Shown piece after piece: positions 45,318 through 55,077 of a stretch of DNA of 64,000 nt (the first letter of the stretch is position 1; each line of letters opens with the position of its first letter). Position numbers and translations under genes: made by a program. Where the stretch lies: NCBI GenBank assembly GCA_027484915.1, contig JAIXSA010000156.1:1-64000 (forward strand), written 5' to 3'. Source of the stretch: Paracoccaceae bacterium. GTDB lineage: Bacteria > Pseudomonadota > Alphaproteobacteria > Rhodobacterales > Rhodobacteraceae. The notes under the pieces were generated by a model. That model worked only from the letters and a program-made list of their open reading frames with translations, had not been told where the DNA came from and made no database searches.

Positions 45318-47624
45318 ATGGCTGATGGTCGCAACATCTCGGTCAGCACGGCGCTTGGCGATACGCTGCTGTTTTCGCGGATGGACGGCTTCGACGAGAT
45401 CAGCCAGTGCTTCCGCTACGATGTCGGGCTGATCAGCAAGGACATCAACGTCAAGGCCGAGGACCTGCTGGGCACCCCGCTGACGATCACCCTGCGCACC
45501 GACAGTGCAAAGCGCCACTTCCACGGCATCGTGGCCGAGTTCGCCTTTTTGGAGCTGCGCGACGACTATGCCCATTACCGGGCGGTGCTGCGGCCCTGGC
45601 TATGGTTCCTGACCCACCGCAGCGACAACCGCATTTTCCAGAAGAAGAGCGTGGTCGAAATCATCGAAGAGGTGTTCAAACCGCATGCCCATGTGAAGGT
45701 CGAGAAGCGGCTGAAGAAGTCCTATCCGCCGCGTGACTATTGCGTGCAGTACCGCGAAAGCGACCTCGACTTCGTGCAACGGCTGATGGAGCACGAGGGC
45801 ATCTTCTACCATTTCGACCATGCCGAGGAGGAGCACACTCTGGTCCTCTCCGACGCCAATGCCAGCGTGAAGGACGCCGAGGGCTTTGATACCGTGAAGT
45901 TCCGCGGCGCACCGGGGACAGTGGTGAACGAGACCGACGTCATCTCGACCTTCCTGCCGCGGGCGTCGGTCCGGTCGGGGGGCTATGTCCACACCGACTA
46001 CGACTTCAAGAAACCGGCGACGGACCTGATGACCAAGTCCGAAGCGCCCAAGTCGCACGAGGCGGCGAAGGGCGAGCTTTACCACTATCCTGGCGACTAC
46101 ATCGAGGTTGGCGCGGGCGAGCCCCTGGCGGCGATCCGACTGGAGGAAGCCCAGGCCCCGCATGTGCGGGTCGAGGCCAAGGGGACGGTGCGGGGGCTGT
46201 GGTCCGGCGTCAGCTTCCAGCTTGAGGAGTTCGACCGCGAGGCTGACAACGTCAAATACCTTGTGCTGCGGTCGGACTACGAGATGTGGGACGCGCTTTA
46301 CCGCTCGGGCCAGAACCCGCAGGGCGAAGAGGGGTTCGAGGTCCGCCTGACGCTGCAGCCTCTGAGCCTTGCCTTCCGTCCGGAACGCCGCACGCCGAAG
46401 CCGCTGATGTCGGGGCCGCAGACGGCGGTGGTGGTCGGGCCATCGGGCGAAGAGATCTTCACCGACGAATATGCCCGGGTGAAGGTCCAGTTCCATTGGG
46501 ACCGGCTGGGTGGGAAGGACGAAAACTCCAGCTGCTTTGTTCGCGTCAGCTCGGTCTGGGCGGGGTCGGGCTGGGGGTTCATCCAGATCCCCCGCATCGG
46601 GCAGGAGGTGATCGTAGATTTTCTGGAGGGCGATCCCGACGCGCCGATCATCACCGGCCGCGTCTACAACGCCGCGCAGATGCCGCCCTATGGGCTGCCG
46701 GGAAGCGCCACGCAATCGGGCTGGAAGTCGAATTCGTCCCCCGGCGGCGGCGGCTGGAACGAGATGCGGTTCGAGGACAAGAAGGGGTCGGAAGAGGTCT
46801 ACTTCCAGGCCGAGAAGGACCACAACGAACTGATCAAGAACAACGAGACCCGTACCATCGGCAACGACTTCGCCGAGGATGTGGGCCACGACGCCAAGCA
46901 GGACATCGGCCACGACCGGATCGAGACGGTGGGCAACGACAAGTCGGTCACGGTGGGCCACGACCAGACCACCAGCATAGGCAACAACGACACCGAGACG
47001 GTAGGGGTCGACCGGGTGTTGTCGGTGGGGTCGAACGAGACGATCAGCATCGGGTCGAACTCCAGCGAGACGATCGGGCTGAACCACACGCAGACCGTGG
47101 CAGTGGCGCAGACGATCACGGTGGGGGCCGCGCGGGTGGACAGTGTGGGTGCGTCCGAGACGCGGACGGTAGGCGCGGCGCAGGACAACACCATCGGTGC
47201 CTCGCGCAGCGTGACGGTCGGCGCGTCGGAGACACACTCGGTCGGCTCGGACGACAGCTGGACCATCGGGTCGAACCGCTCGATCTCGGTGGGGGCCGAC
47301 GAGTCCATGACGGTGGGCGGGAACCAGACCGAGACGGTTTCGGGCGATGTGGCGCTCAAGATCGGCAAAGGCCGGGCCACGGACATCGCCAATGCCGAGA
47401 TGATCAACGTCGGCAAGGACATGGGGATCAAGGTCGGGAAGAAGTTCGTCCTGGACGTGACAGACGAGATCACCCTGAAATGCGGCGACGCGCAGATCAC
47501 GATGAAGAAGGACGGAACGATCACCATCAAGGGCAAGGACATCAGCCTGACCGGATCGGGCAAGATCAATGCCAAGGCGGATGGCAATGTCACGATCAAG
47601 GGCGCGAAGATCAACCAGAACTGA
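45318..47624 (+). CDS. vgrG: T6SS spike protein VgrG/TssI
   Basis: YCVQYRESDLDFVQRLMEHEGIFYHF, VKVQFHWDRLGGKDENSSCFVRVSSVWAGSGWGFIQIPRIGQEVIVDFLEGDPDAPIITGRVYN. Confidence 0.96.
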   Translation: MADGRNISVSTALGDTLLFSRMDGFDEISQCFRYDVGLISKDINVKAEDLLGTPLTITLRTDSAKRHFHGIVAEFAFLELRDDYAHYRAVLRPWLWFLTHRSDNRIFQKKSVVEIIEEVFKPHAHVKVEKRLKKSYPPRDYCVQYRESDLDFVQRLMEHEGIFYHFDHAEEEHTLVLSDANASVKDAEGFDTVKFRGAPGTVVNETDVISTFLPRASVRSGGYVHTDYDFKKPATDLMTKSEAPKSHEAAKGELYHYPGDYIEVGAGEPLAAIRLEEAQAPHVRVEAKGTVRGLWSGVSFQLEEFDREADNVKYLVLRSDYEMWDALYRSGQNPQGEEGFEVRLTLQPLSLAFRPERRTPKPLMSGPQTAVVVGPSGEEIFTDEYARVKVQFHWDRLGGKDENSSCFVRVSSVWAGSGWGFIQIPRIGQEVIVDFLEGDPDAPIITGRVYNAAQMPPYGLPGSATQSGWKSNSSPGGGGWNEMRFEDKKGSEEVYFQAEKDHNELIKNNETRTIGNDFAEDVGHDAKQDIGHDRIETVGNDKSVTVGHDQTTSIGNNDTETVGVDRVLSVGSNETISIGSNSSETIGLNHTQTVAVAQTITVGAARVDSVGASETRTVGAAQDNTIGASRSVTVGASETHSVGSDDSWTIGSNRSISVGADESMTVGGNQTETVSGDVALKIGKGRATDIANAEMINVGKDMGIKVGKKFVLDVTDEITLKCGDAQITMKKDGTITIKGKDISLTGSGKINAKADGNVTIKGAKINQN
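46851..47354 (+). repeat. 21 consecutive octapeptide (24-nt) repeats encoding VgrG beta-helix
   Basis: RTIGNDFA EDVGHDAK QDIGHDRI ... MTVGGNQT ETVSGDVA, in register, counted by hand. Confidence 0.85.
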
Positions 47625-47685
47625 CGCGGGATCGGGCGGCTTTCATATTGAGCGCCTTGACAGGCGCGAAGACCTTTCCTGTCGC

Positions 47686-47710
47686 GGTTTTGTGTGAAGG
47701 ACACAAAACC
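47686..47710. terminator. Terminator between convergent vgrG and tagF
   Basis: ggttttgtgt-gaagg-acacaaaacc perfect 10-bp stem. Confidence 0.75.
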
Positions 47711-47755
47711 CCTCCGCGTGCCTCCGGCGGGGATATTTGGGCAAATGTGAAAGGC

Positions 47756-48283
47756 TTAGTCAGAGCCCAGGAGCTGCTTGAGTGCGGCTTCGGGCGTAGC
47801 GGGGTCGGTTGCGATCGCTTCTTGGCCGGGGGTCCAGAGCTGCATCGGGCCAGTGGCCGCGCCAGTGGGTATTGGGGACGGCAGCGCGTCGAGGGCGTGC
47901 CACAGATCATCCGCGGCCAAGGTCTCGGGCTCTAGCGCCAGGGCGGTGTCGCACCAGGGGTCGATTTGCAGCGGCGTGAGGTCGCCGTCGGCCAGCAAGA
48001 GGAGAGAGAGAGGAAAGTGCCTCCCTGCCTTGTCGCGGCTGGGAACGATCACCCCTGCGGCAAGTCGGCCGCCCGAGGGCAGGCGGAAGCGCAGGCCGCC
48101 GGGCGGGAAGGATTGGCCGTGGCGCTGGAGATGGGCGATGTGGCGGGTCAGCCAGAAGTCCCAGTGCTTGCGGAAGGCTTCAGGCAGCCCGCGCCAGACG
48201 AAATCGCCCGTGGCGGGAAGCTTTCCGAAGATCGCTGCCACGGGCCTCCGGTCCTCGCCTTCGGTCAGAACTTCGTCGGGCAT
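47756..48283 (-). CDS. tagF: T6SS-associated protein TagF/ImpM
   Basis: AIFGKLPATGDFVWRGLPEAFRKHWDFWLTRHI; overlaps tssM end. Confidence 0.9.
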   Translation of the reverse strand: MPDEVLTEGEDRRPVAAIFGKLPATGDFVWRGLPEAFRKHWDFWLTRHIAHLQRHGQSFPPGGLRFRLPSGGRLAAGVIVPSRDKAGRHFPLSLLLLADGDLTPLQIDPWCDTALALEPETLAADDLWHALDALPSPIPTGAATGPMQLWTPGQEAIATDPATPEAALKQLLGSD

Positions 48284-51200
48284 TTGAAGTTGCCGAACAT
48301 CTTCAGGTCGAAGGGGTTGTCGACCGAGGCGGCACGCAACTCGAAGGCCGCCGAGAAGCCCGAAAGACCAAGGCTGAGGTTGAACACCTCGGGCAGCGAG
48401 GTTCCCGAGAGGCTGCCTTTGCGGATCAGCCGCAGCCAGGCCCAGGAGCCGGTTTCCGACGTCAGGACCTCGCCCGTGCCATCGGCTGGCTGGAACGAGA
48501 GCGAGATGAGATTGGTGCCGTCCGGGCCGGGCCAGGTCATCGGCATCGGGCGGGTGGCGGCGTTGAGATAGGTCAGCACCTGCCCGTCTACGTTCAGGGT
48601 GACGCTGGCCGCGTTGGGCGTCAGGTCCTTGGCTTCCAGCGTAAAGGCCATGACGGGGCCAGTGCCGCCGGGGAAAAGCCCGTCACGGATCGACCGCGCG
48701 CGCTCGAACGGGGCGAGGAGCGCGCCGTCAAGGCCGAAGTCGGCGCGCCAGGCCCAGGGTTTCACCGTAGTGTCGATGTAGGGCAGGAGGTTGTCGGTCA
48801 CGAACTTGTCGATCCGCGCACCGGGGGCGAACAGTTCGCGGAAGTCGGCGACGTTGACGTCGATGGCCGAGGCTTCGTCGAACGGGTAGCGACCTTCCGT
48901 GGCCTTGACGCAGAAGTCGTAGACATCGGCGCGCCAGCGGTCGTTCAGTTGGGCGATCACCGCGTCGCGGGTCACGGCGATGGTATCGCCCGCAATGCCC
49001 GCGACCCAATCGTCCAGCGGGTCAGGCAGCGTCTTTGCCGCGTTGGCGACAGCGCCGGTCAGCTCTCCCAGACCGCCACGGGCGAGGAGGGTTGCCTCGG
49101 GGTCGGGCGAATTCATCGCGCTGGCCAGTTCCTTTGCAAGTCCGTCCAGCTGCAGGCCGACGTCGTCAAGCAGGGGCGGCAGGCCGTCGACCTCCTCGAT
49201 GGCGGCCTTCAGGGGCGCGAAGTGCAGCGCGATGTCGGTGCCGGGAGGCGGCCCTTCGATGCCGCCGGTCGAAGTGGCAAGCTTGCTGCCCGCCTTGAGC
49301 AGTTTGCCCACCTTGCCCAGCTTGGCGGTTGCCTTCTTGACGACGCCGTCCGCTGCCGCGTTCTCTTCCTCGGGGATGACACGGGTCAGGTCGACCTCGT
49401 CCACCACGGCGCGGACGAGGCGGCGGAGCGTGCTGTCGGGGCTGGCGAGGTCCTTCATGTTGGCCGTGGCTGTGGGCAGGTCGGTGATCGGGGCAAGGCG
49501 GATGTCGCGCAGGAAGCCGTTCCACTGGGCGATGAAATCATCCTGGTAGAGCTTGAGGATATCGGCCTCCAGCGAGGCGACCGAGGCGTCGGAGCTTTCG
49601 GCGCAGCCGCCGGCGAAGACCTGCTGGTCCAGCGCGGCGGTGGCGGCGACTTCGGGGATCAGGGGCAGGACAGTGTTGTGGAAGCCGTCGTAGGTGAAGG
49701 CACCCGGAAGGCCGACGCGGAGGGTCTTTTCCGAGATGCGGGTCAGGACGCGGGTGGCGTTGGGGCCTGCCTTTTCGGCCGGGATCCACTCCGGCAGGGC
49801 GGTGACGGTGGGATCGGATATGAGCGCGCTGTAGGCGCGGGCGGCCAAGGGGATGGTGCAGATCGACTGCAGGGCCTGCTGGACGAGGTCCTGGTCGGGG
49901 GCGATCTTCTGTTCCTCGGACCCCATGCGGTCGATGGCGGCAAGCTGGTGTTCCAGCGCGGCTTCGGTCGGGAAGGGGTCAGTGGGGGCGTTCAGGGGAA
50001 GCTGGTCCTGCCACCACTGCGCCGCGAATTGGCGGTCGTAAGGCGCAAGGCCGGTCATCATGTAATAGACCTTCAGCGCGCCCAGGAGGTATTCCGGGTC
50101 CCGGATCTGGCGCCACATCGTGGCTTCCAGCATGGCGACCATCCGGGGTTCCAGGATGTTGCGCAAGGAGCGGTCATAGGCGATGCGCTGTGCTTCAGCC
50201 AGTTCGGAGCGGGCGGTCGGGCCGATGTAGGTGAGGGGTGACGTCTGGACTTCGGTCGCGGCTGCCTCCACCTCAGTCACGCCTTCAAGGGCGAGTTCGA
50301 GATCGAGCGGGTCGGTCGGGGCTTGCCGGGCGGCGACATTGGCCAGGCGGCCGGAGAGATCGGCCAGCAGACGTTCCTGGTCGTCAATGCCGCCAGAGTA
50401 GCGCAGGAAGCTGAAGAGGAACACGAGACCGGCGATGAGGGTGACAAGCGAGGCCCCGGCGATGGAGCCGCGCCAGATCCATTTGCGGCGCTCTTCGGCG
50501 GCGGCGTCGAAGGTGCCAAGACCGGCCTCGGGGAAGATGAGGTCGGTCAGCATGTTGCGCAGGAAGTAGGAGCGCTTTTCGCCGAAGGCGCGGCGGGGGG
50601 CGGCGTCGGCGTTCAGGCCGAAGGAACCGGCTAGTTCGCCGACCAGCCGGTCGATGGGCGATCCTTCCTGGGTGGCCGAAGTCAGGTAGAAGCCGCGCAG
50701 CCAGGGGCTTTCCTCATACCGGCTTTCGCCGAAGACGGTGTCGATCAGAAGCTTGAGCGGGGCTTCCAGGCGTTCGACTTGCGAGGGGAAGCGGAAGACC
50801 TCGGCCCGTTGGTCAAGCGGCACATCCTCGGCCATGCGGGTGGTGAGACGGGTTTCGAGGTTTGCCAGAAGCGCCTTGATCTCGCGTTCGATGGTGGTGC
50901 GGTCGATGCGGGCGTCAGTGGGGAGAGTGGCGCCCCAGACCTGCTCGCGGTCCTTGGTGGGGAGGGTGCCGAAGAAGGCCTCAAACCCGGGGACGAGGTC
51001 GACCTTGGTGAGCATCAGGTAGACCGGCAGCTGGATCTGCAGGCGTTCGCGGAGTTCGGCGAGGCGCTTGCGGATCTCGCGGCCGTGTTCGCGGACGGAG
51101 GCTTCGCCGGCGAGGAGTTCCTTGAGGCTGAGGGTCAGGATCACCCCGTTCAGTGCGCGTTTGCCCCGGTGCTTCTTCAGCATGTCGAGGAAGCCCAGCC

Positions 51201-51795
51201 ATTCGGCCGAGTCGATTTCCGGGTCGCTTTGCTGCTGGACGTAGCGGCCCGCGGTGTCGACGAGGACGGCGTCCTCGGTGAAAAACCAGTCGCAGTTGCG
51301 GGTGCCGCCGACGCCCTTCAGGTCATCCGACAGGTCGATGGGGAAGTGCAGGCCCGACTGGCGCAAAGCGGTGGTCTTGCCGCTGCCGGGGGGGCCGATG
51401 ATCACATACCACGGCATGTCGCGCAGGAATTTCTTCCCGCCGAGCTTGGACCGTTTCATCTCGGTCAGGACAGAGGCGAACTTGGTGTTGATCTCGGCGA
51501 CGTTGGCCTCTCCCGGAAGCGAGACCTTGGGGCGTTCCGGCTGGGCGAGTTCGGTCACGAACAGCTGGTTCTTCTTCGCGGCGCGAAGCTGCGCGAGGAG
51601 AAGGGAGAAAAGCCAGAGAACCAGGATGACGGCGATGACGATCATCCGGACGAGATCGTCTTCCAGCGGGACCATCGCCCCGACCGAGACGAGGGGGCCG
51701 AAGAACCAGATCAGCGTGCAAAGAAGGACGACGCCGATGAAGGTCCAGAGACGGCGCGAGAAGAGGAAACGGAAGATGGCCTTGAGCACTTTCAT
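48265..51795 (-). CDS. tssM: T6SS inner-membrane protein TssM/IcmF with P-loop
   Basis: WYVIIGPPGSGKTTALRQSGLHFP, CDWFFTEDAVLVDTAGRY, YIDTTVKPWAW. Confidence 0.96.
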   Translation of the reverse strand: MKVLKAIFRFLFSRRLWTFIGVVLLCTLIWFFGPLVSVGAMVPLEDDLVRMIVIAVILVLWLFSLLLAQLRAAKKNQLFVTELAQPERPKVSLPGEANVAEINTKFASVLTEMKRSKLGGKKFLRDMPWYVIIGPPGSGKTTALRQSGLHFPIDLSDDLKGVGGTRNCDWFFTEDAVLVDTAGRYVQQQSDPEIDSAEWLGFLDMLKKHRGKRALNGVILTLSLKELLAGEASVREHGREIRKRLAELRERLQIQLPVYLMLTKVDLVPGFEAFFGTLPTKDREQVWGATLPTDARIDRTTIEREIKALLANLETRLTTRMAEDVPLDQRAEVFRFPSQVERLEAPLKLLIDTVFGESRYEESPWLRGFYLTSATQEGSPIDRLVGELAGSFGLNADAAPRRAFGEKRSYFLRNMLTDLIFPEAGLGTFDAAAEERRKWIWRGSIAGASLVTLIAGLVFLFSFLRYSGGIDDQERLLADLSGRLANVAARQAPTDPLDLELALEGVTEVEAAATEVQTSPLTYIGPTARSELAEAQRIAYDRSLRNILEPRMVAMLEATMWRQIRDPEYLLGALKVYYMMTGLAPYDRQFAAQWWQDQLPLNAPTDPFPTEAALEHQLAAIDRMGSEEQKIAPDQDLVQQALQSICTIPLAARAYSALISDPTVTALPEWIPAEKAGPNATRVLTRISEKTLRVGLPGAFTYDGFHNTVLPLIPEVAATAALDQQVFAGGCAESSDASVASLEADILKLYQDDFIAQWNGFLRDIRLAPITDLPTATANMKDLASPDSTLRRLVRAVVDEVDLTRVIPEEENAAADGVVKKATAKLGKVGKLLKAGSKLATSTGGIEGPPPGTDIALHFAPLKAAIEEVDGLPPLLDDVGLQLDGLAKELASAMNSPDPEATLLARGGLGELTGAVANAAKTLPDPLDDWVAGIAGDTIAVTRDAVIAQLNDRWRADVYDFCVKATEGRYPFDEASAIDVNVADFRELFAPGARIDKFVTDNLLPYIDTTVKPWAWRADFGLDGALLAPFERARSIRDGLFPGGTGPVMAFTLEAKDLTPNAASVTLNVDGQVLTYLNAATRPMPMTWPGPDGTNLISLSFQPADGTGEVLTSETGSWAWLRLIRKGSLSGTSLPEVFNLSLGLSGFSAAFELRAASVDNPFDLKMFGNFKCPTKF

Positions 51796-53259
51796 CTAGA
51801 GCTTCTTCTCGATCTTGATCTCGATGCGGCGGTTTTCGGCGCGGCCCTGCTTGGTCTTGTTGTCGCCCACGGGCTCGCTGTCTGCGCGGCCTTCCGACGC
51901 CAGCAGTTCCGGCGGCACCCCCGCGGCGGTCAGAAGGTCGGCGATGGTCTTGGCGCGGGCCTCAGAGAGGCCCTGGTTTGAGGCGAAGGGGTTCGAGGCC
52001 TGGACGGGTACGCTGTCGGTGTGACCGATGATGGTGACCTTGCCGATGACGTCGATGTTTTCGGTAATGCACGCAGCCAGCGCGGTCACGAGGGGGCCGT
52101 AAACTTCGTTGATGTCGGCCTTGGCACTGCGGAAGACCTCGGGGTTCGACCCGCGCAAGGTCATGAAGGCAAGGCCCACGTCATCCTTCCCGCTGAGTGC
52201 GGCGGCGGTGTCTTGCGGCGCCTTGGCCAGGCACGAAGGGACGAGTTCGATCACCACCGGCTTGATCTCGATCTCGGGCGCTGCGGGTTCGGCGTTGGTG
52301 CGGACAGGGCGGAAGATTTCGGCCCGTTCGGGGGGCGGAAGAAGGCGTGCGAGCGCGTAAAGCTGGGTGGCCTTGTTCGACAGCTGGATGCCCAAGCCGA
52401 CATAGATCGCGGTGATGACGGCAACGGCGGCCAGCCCAATGGTCCATAGGGGGACGGCAAACCGGGGCTTTTCGTCTGGCGCGACGACGCCCTTCCAGTG
52501 CGGGGAGAGTGGGGCAGCCTCGGCCTCGGGGTTGCGGATGGCGCGGGCGATGGCGGACCGCATGGCGAGGAGGGCTGCGTCGCCGGTGCGGCCCTCGACC
52601 CGGTATTTCCCCCGGAAGCCAAGGTTCAGGCAGTGGAAGCCCAGTTCCAGGATCTCGGGGTCGCGGTTGGGGTAGCGCAGAAGCTCTTCCAGCCGGTCGA
52701 AGAACTTGGTTCCGGCGTCGACCTCTCCGGAAAGGCCCACGACGAGGGGTTGGCGGGGCCAGCTGGAATGGCCGCCCCAGGGGGTGTTGAGCGCGATGTC
52801 ATCGACCAGTGCGGCGACGAACCAGGCGGCCTGGTTTGCGCGGGTCATCGGGACGCCCATGCCCACGGCCGAGTCACGCGCGTCGATCAGATTCTCCTGC
52901 AGACGCAGCCGAAGTGCTTCGGCATTGGCCGGTGGCATCGCGCGTTCCAGTTCCGGGGCAAGTTCAAGGAGAGAGGAGAAGGCGACGATCAGCGGGTTCG
53001 GATGCGCGCGGGTGAGGCGCGGTTTCGGGGCGCGCTGGCCGGTGTCCGGAGGGGTGCCGAAGGGTTGGTTGTAGCCCTGGCCGTATTGCTGGCCGCCATA
53101 GGCTTGTCCGCCATAGGGCTGCTGCGGGGGCGGCGCGGGCCGTTCCGCCTCGAAGGTTGGCGGCTGCGGCGTGGTGGCCGGAGTACCGGACTTCACCGGC
53201 CGGATGCGGGTGCGTCCGGCGTCGTTCGACAGGCCGAAGGGATCGTCCGGGTCGCTCAT
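51796..53259 (-). CDS. tssL: T6SS TssL/DotU with C-terminal OmpA peptidoglycan-binding domain
   Basis: AAWFVAALVDDIALNTPWGGHSSW...FFDRLEELLRYP...LELGFHCLNLGFRGKYRV; C-term IIGHTDSVPV...GRAENRRIEI. Confidence 0.95.
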   Translation of the reverse strand: MSDPDDPFGLSNDAGRTRIRPVKSGTPATTPQPPTFEAERPAPPPQQPYGGQAYGGQQYGQGYNQPFGTPPDTGQRAPKPRLTRAHPNPLIVAFSSLLELAPELERAMPPANAEALRLRLQENLIDARDSAVGMGVPMTRANQAAWFVAALVDDIALNTPWGGHSSWPRQPLVVGLSGEVDAGTKFFDRLEELLRYPNRDPEILELGFHCLNLGFRGKYRVEGRTGDAALLAMRSAIARAIRNPEAEAAPLSPHWKGVVAPDEKPRFAVPLWTIGLAAVAVITAIYVGLGIQLSNKATQLYALARLLPPPERAEIFRPVRTNAEPAAPEIEIKPVVIELVPSCLAKAPQDTAAALSGKDDVGLAFMTLRGSNPEVFRSAKADINEVYGPLVTALAACITENIDVIGKVTIIGHTDSVPVQASNPFASNQGLSEARAKTIADLLTAAGVPPELLASEGRADSEPVGDNKTKQGRAENRRIEIKIEKKL

Positions 53260-54587
53260 CGGTTCACGGCGTAGCAGTCGATTTCGGGTTCGCGCTCCAA
53301 GGCACCCGACACGCCGATGACAAAGCCGGGCGCGTCGGTCAGCTGGGCGAAATGTTCGGACTTCTGGTCAAGCTCCAGGCAGAGGCGCTCTCCATCGTAA
53401 GGTATCTCGCGCGGCTGGGAGTGGAGGGGTTTCAGCGGAATGCCGGGCAGGCGGGATTTCCACAATTTTTCGAAGGCGTCGGCTGCGCCCACGGTGGCTT
53501 GGCTGACGAAGATGCGGCGCAGGCTTTCGTCCGACATTTCAGACCCGATGCGCAGCACGATGCGGCTGGTCTTCAGAAGGTCCGGATTGTCGATCCGGAC
53601 TTTCCAGATGTTCTGGGCGTGGCGGGCCACCTGCAGGGCGCGGGACTTCGGTTCGACGTGCCGGAGCGACAGCATCAGCGACCGCAGCGTGTCGGCCAGC
53701 GCCGCAAAAGCGGGTTGCGGGTCAAGATGGTCATAGGCGGGCAGGTCCGACAGGCGGCGGGAGGAGGAGCCATAGGTCGCCATCCGGCCCGCCAGCCCTG
53801 CGAGTTCCATGAAGAATTCGGACGGGTGGTGCAGGTTCTGTGCCAGCATGTGCGCGACGCGGGGGCGGGCGGTGTTGGCAAGTTCGAGGAGGAGGAGGTT
53901 CTCGATCGACCGGCCCGCGCCGCCAAGCACAAGCTTGCCATGCGCCTCGGCGATGCGGTCTAGGCCGGTGACGACCTCTTGCGCAAGGCCGGAGTACCAT
54001 GGGTTGGCGGACAGGCAAAGGGCCGGGGTCAGCGCACCTTCCGAGATCGCGACGGACCCGTCGGCACGCAGCCCCTCGACCTTGGCGACGGGCAGGGCCA
54101 CATAGCCCGCCGCGTCTTCGCCTGGAAGGATCAGGCGCGCGGCCAAGCGGGCGACCTCCAGCTCTTCGGGTTCCGCACCGCCCCGGATCGCATCGCGGAC
54201 AGTCTGGATCACCCCACGATAGCGCGACCCCGCGGGGTCGGCATGGGCCGGGTCGATGGTGGCAGTGCCGGGGCGTTCGATGGGGACCGCCAGCGACACG
54301 TGACCGGACATGTCGGACTTGATCGGGACGGGGGCGGGGGCGGACATGGTGTCGGGGATCGCGAAGGGGGTGCCGTCCGGGAAGATGCCGGAGGCGGAGG
54401 CGATGGCGACCCGGCCCGCGTCCAGCGCGGGCTTGTCCAGGGTCAGGGAGCGGAAGCCCCAGGCCTGCATGGGCGCGGCCTGAAGCGCGCCGCGCACCAG
54501 GCCTTCGGTATAGCGGTCCTGCTGCTGCAGGTGCTGGGTGCGCAGGAACAGCCCTTCGGACCAGACGACCTTGTTCTTGTCACTCAT
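53256..54587 (-). CDS. tssK: T6SS baseplate protein TssK
   Basis: KVVWSEGLFLRTQHLQQQDRYTEGLV; ANPWYSGLAQEV. Confidence 0.95.
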   Translation of the reverse strand: MSDKNKVVWSEGLFLRTQHLQQQDRYTEGLVRGALQAAPMQAWGFRSLTLDKPALDAGRVAIASASGIFPDGTPFAIPDTMSAPAPVPIKSDMSGHVSLAVPIERPGTATIDPAHADPAGSRYRGVIQTVRDAIRGGAEPEELEVARLAARLILPGEDAAGYVALPVAKVEGLRADGSVAISEGALTPALCLSANPWYSGLAQEVVTGLDRIAEAHGKLVLGGAGRSIENLLLLELANTARPRVAHMLAQNLHHPSEFFMELAGLAGRMATYGSSSRRLSDLPAYDHLDPQPAFAALADTLRSLMLSLRHVEPKSRALQVARHAQNIWKVRIDNPDLLKTSRIVLRIGSEMSDESLRRIFVSQATVGAADAFEKLWKSRLPGIPLKPLHSQPREIPYDGERLCLELDQKSEHFAQLTDAPGFVIGVSGALEREPEIDCYAVNR

Positions 54588-54618
54588 TCTTGCGTCCTGT
54601 TCCTGGCACCCAAAGGGG

Positions 54619-55077
54619 TCACATCGGGGTCAGCTTGATCCCGCTGGCGGTCACGTCAAGCGCGAACGTCACCGAGTCCGTGGGCGATACTGCAGACTTC
54701 GCGCGGAACTGTTTGCCCGTCGGGTCGCGGAAGCCCGCGACGACGGCGATCATCGCGGTCGTCGCCTCCAGCGCCACGGTCTTTGTTGCCTTTCCGCCAG
54801 GGGCAAGCGTGATGGTATCGGCCTTCACCAGATCGCCGCCCAGCGTGGCCGCGGCGTTCTGCAACCCGAAGAAGTCGGCACCGTCGAAGGCGCCCGAGCC
54901 GCGCAATTGCAGGACCTGCAGGGTCAAGGGCCGGTCGGCGCCGTCGGGACCGGGGTTCATCCCCGCCGTCCCTTGCGCGACGATGGTCACCGCACCCGGC
55001 CCCGCAGGGGCGCAGGCGACAAGGAGGAGCGCACCGCTCCCGATCAGAAAGGCACGGCGTGGAATGTCATTTGTCAT
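54619..55077 (-). CDS. tssJ: T6SS outer-membrane lipoprotein TssJ
   Basis: GALLLVACAPAGPG lipobox; PLTLQVLQLRGSGAFDGADFFGLQ. Confidence 0.88.
   Translation of the reverse strand: MTNDIPRRAFLIGSGALLLVACAPAGPGAVTIVAQGTAGMNPGPDGADRPLTLQVLQLRGSGAFDGADFFGLQNAAATLGGDLVKADTITLAPGGKATKTVALEATTAMIAVVAGFRDPTGKQFRAKSAVSPTDSVTFALDVTASGIKLTPM

Noticed and set aside
45600-47237. 545-aa minus-strand ORF
   Set aside because: Antisense of vgrG; its apparent repeats are the mirrored VgrG octads.
46851-47354. Regular 24-nt spacing considered as CRISPR-like array
   Set aside because: Repeats are in-frame octapeptide codons within vgrG, not spacer-separated identical repeats.
48949-50241. 430-aa plus-strand ORF antisense to tssM
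   Set aside because: Same high-GC antisense artefact; no recognisable motifs.
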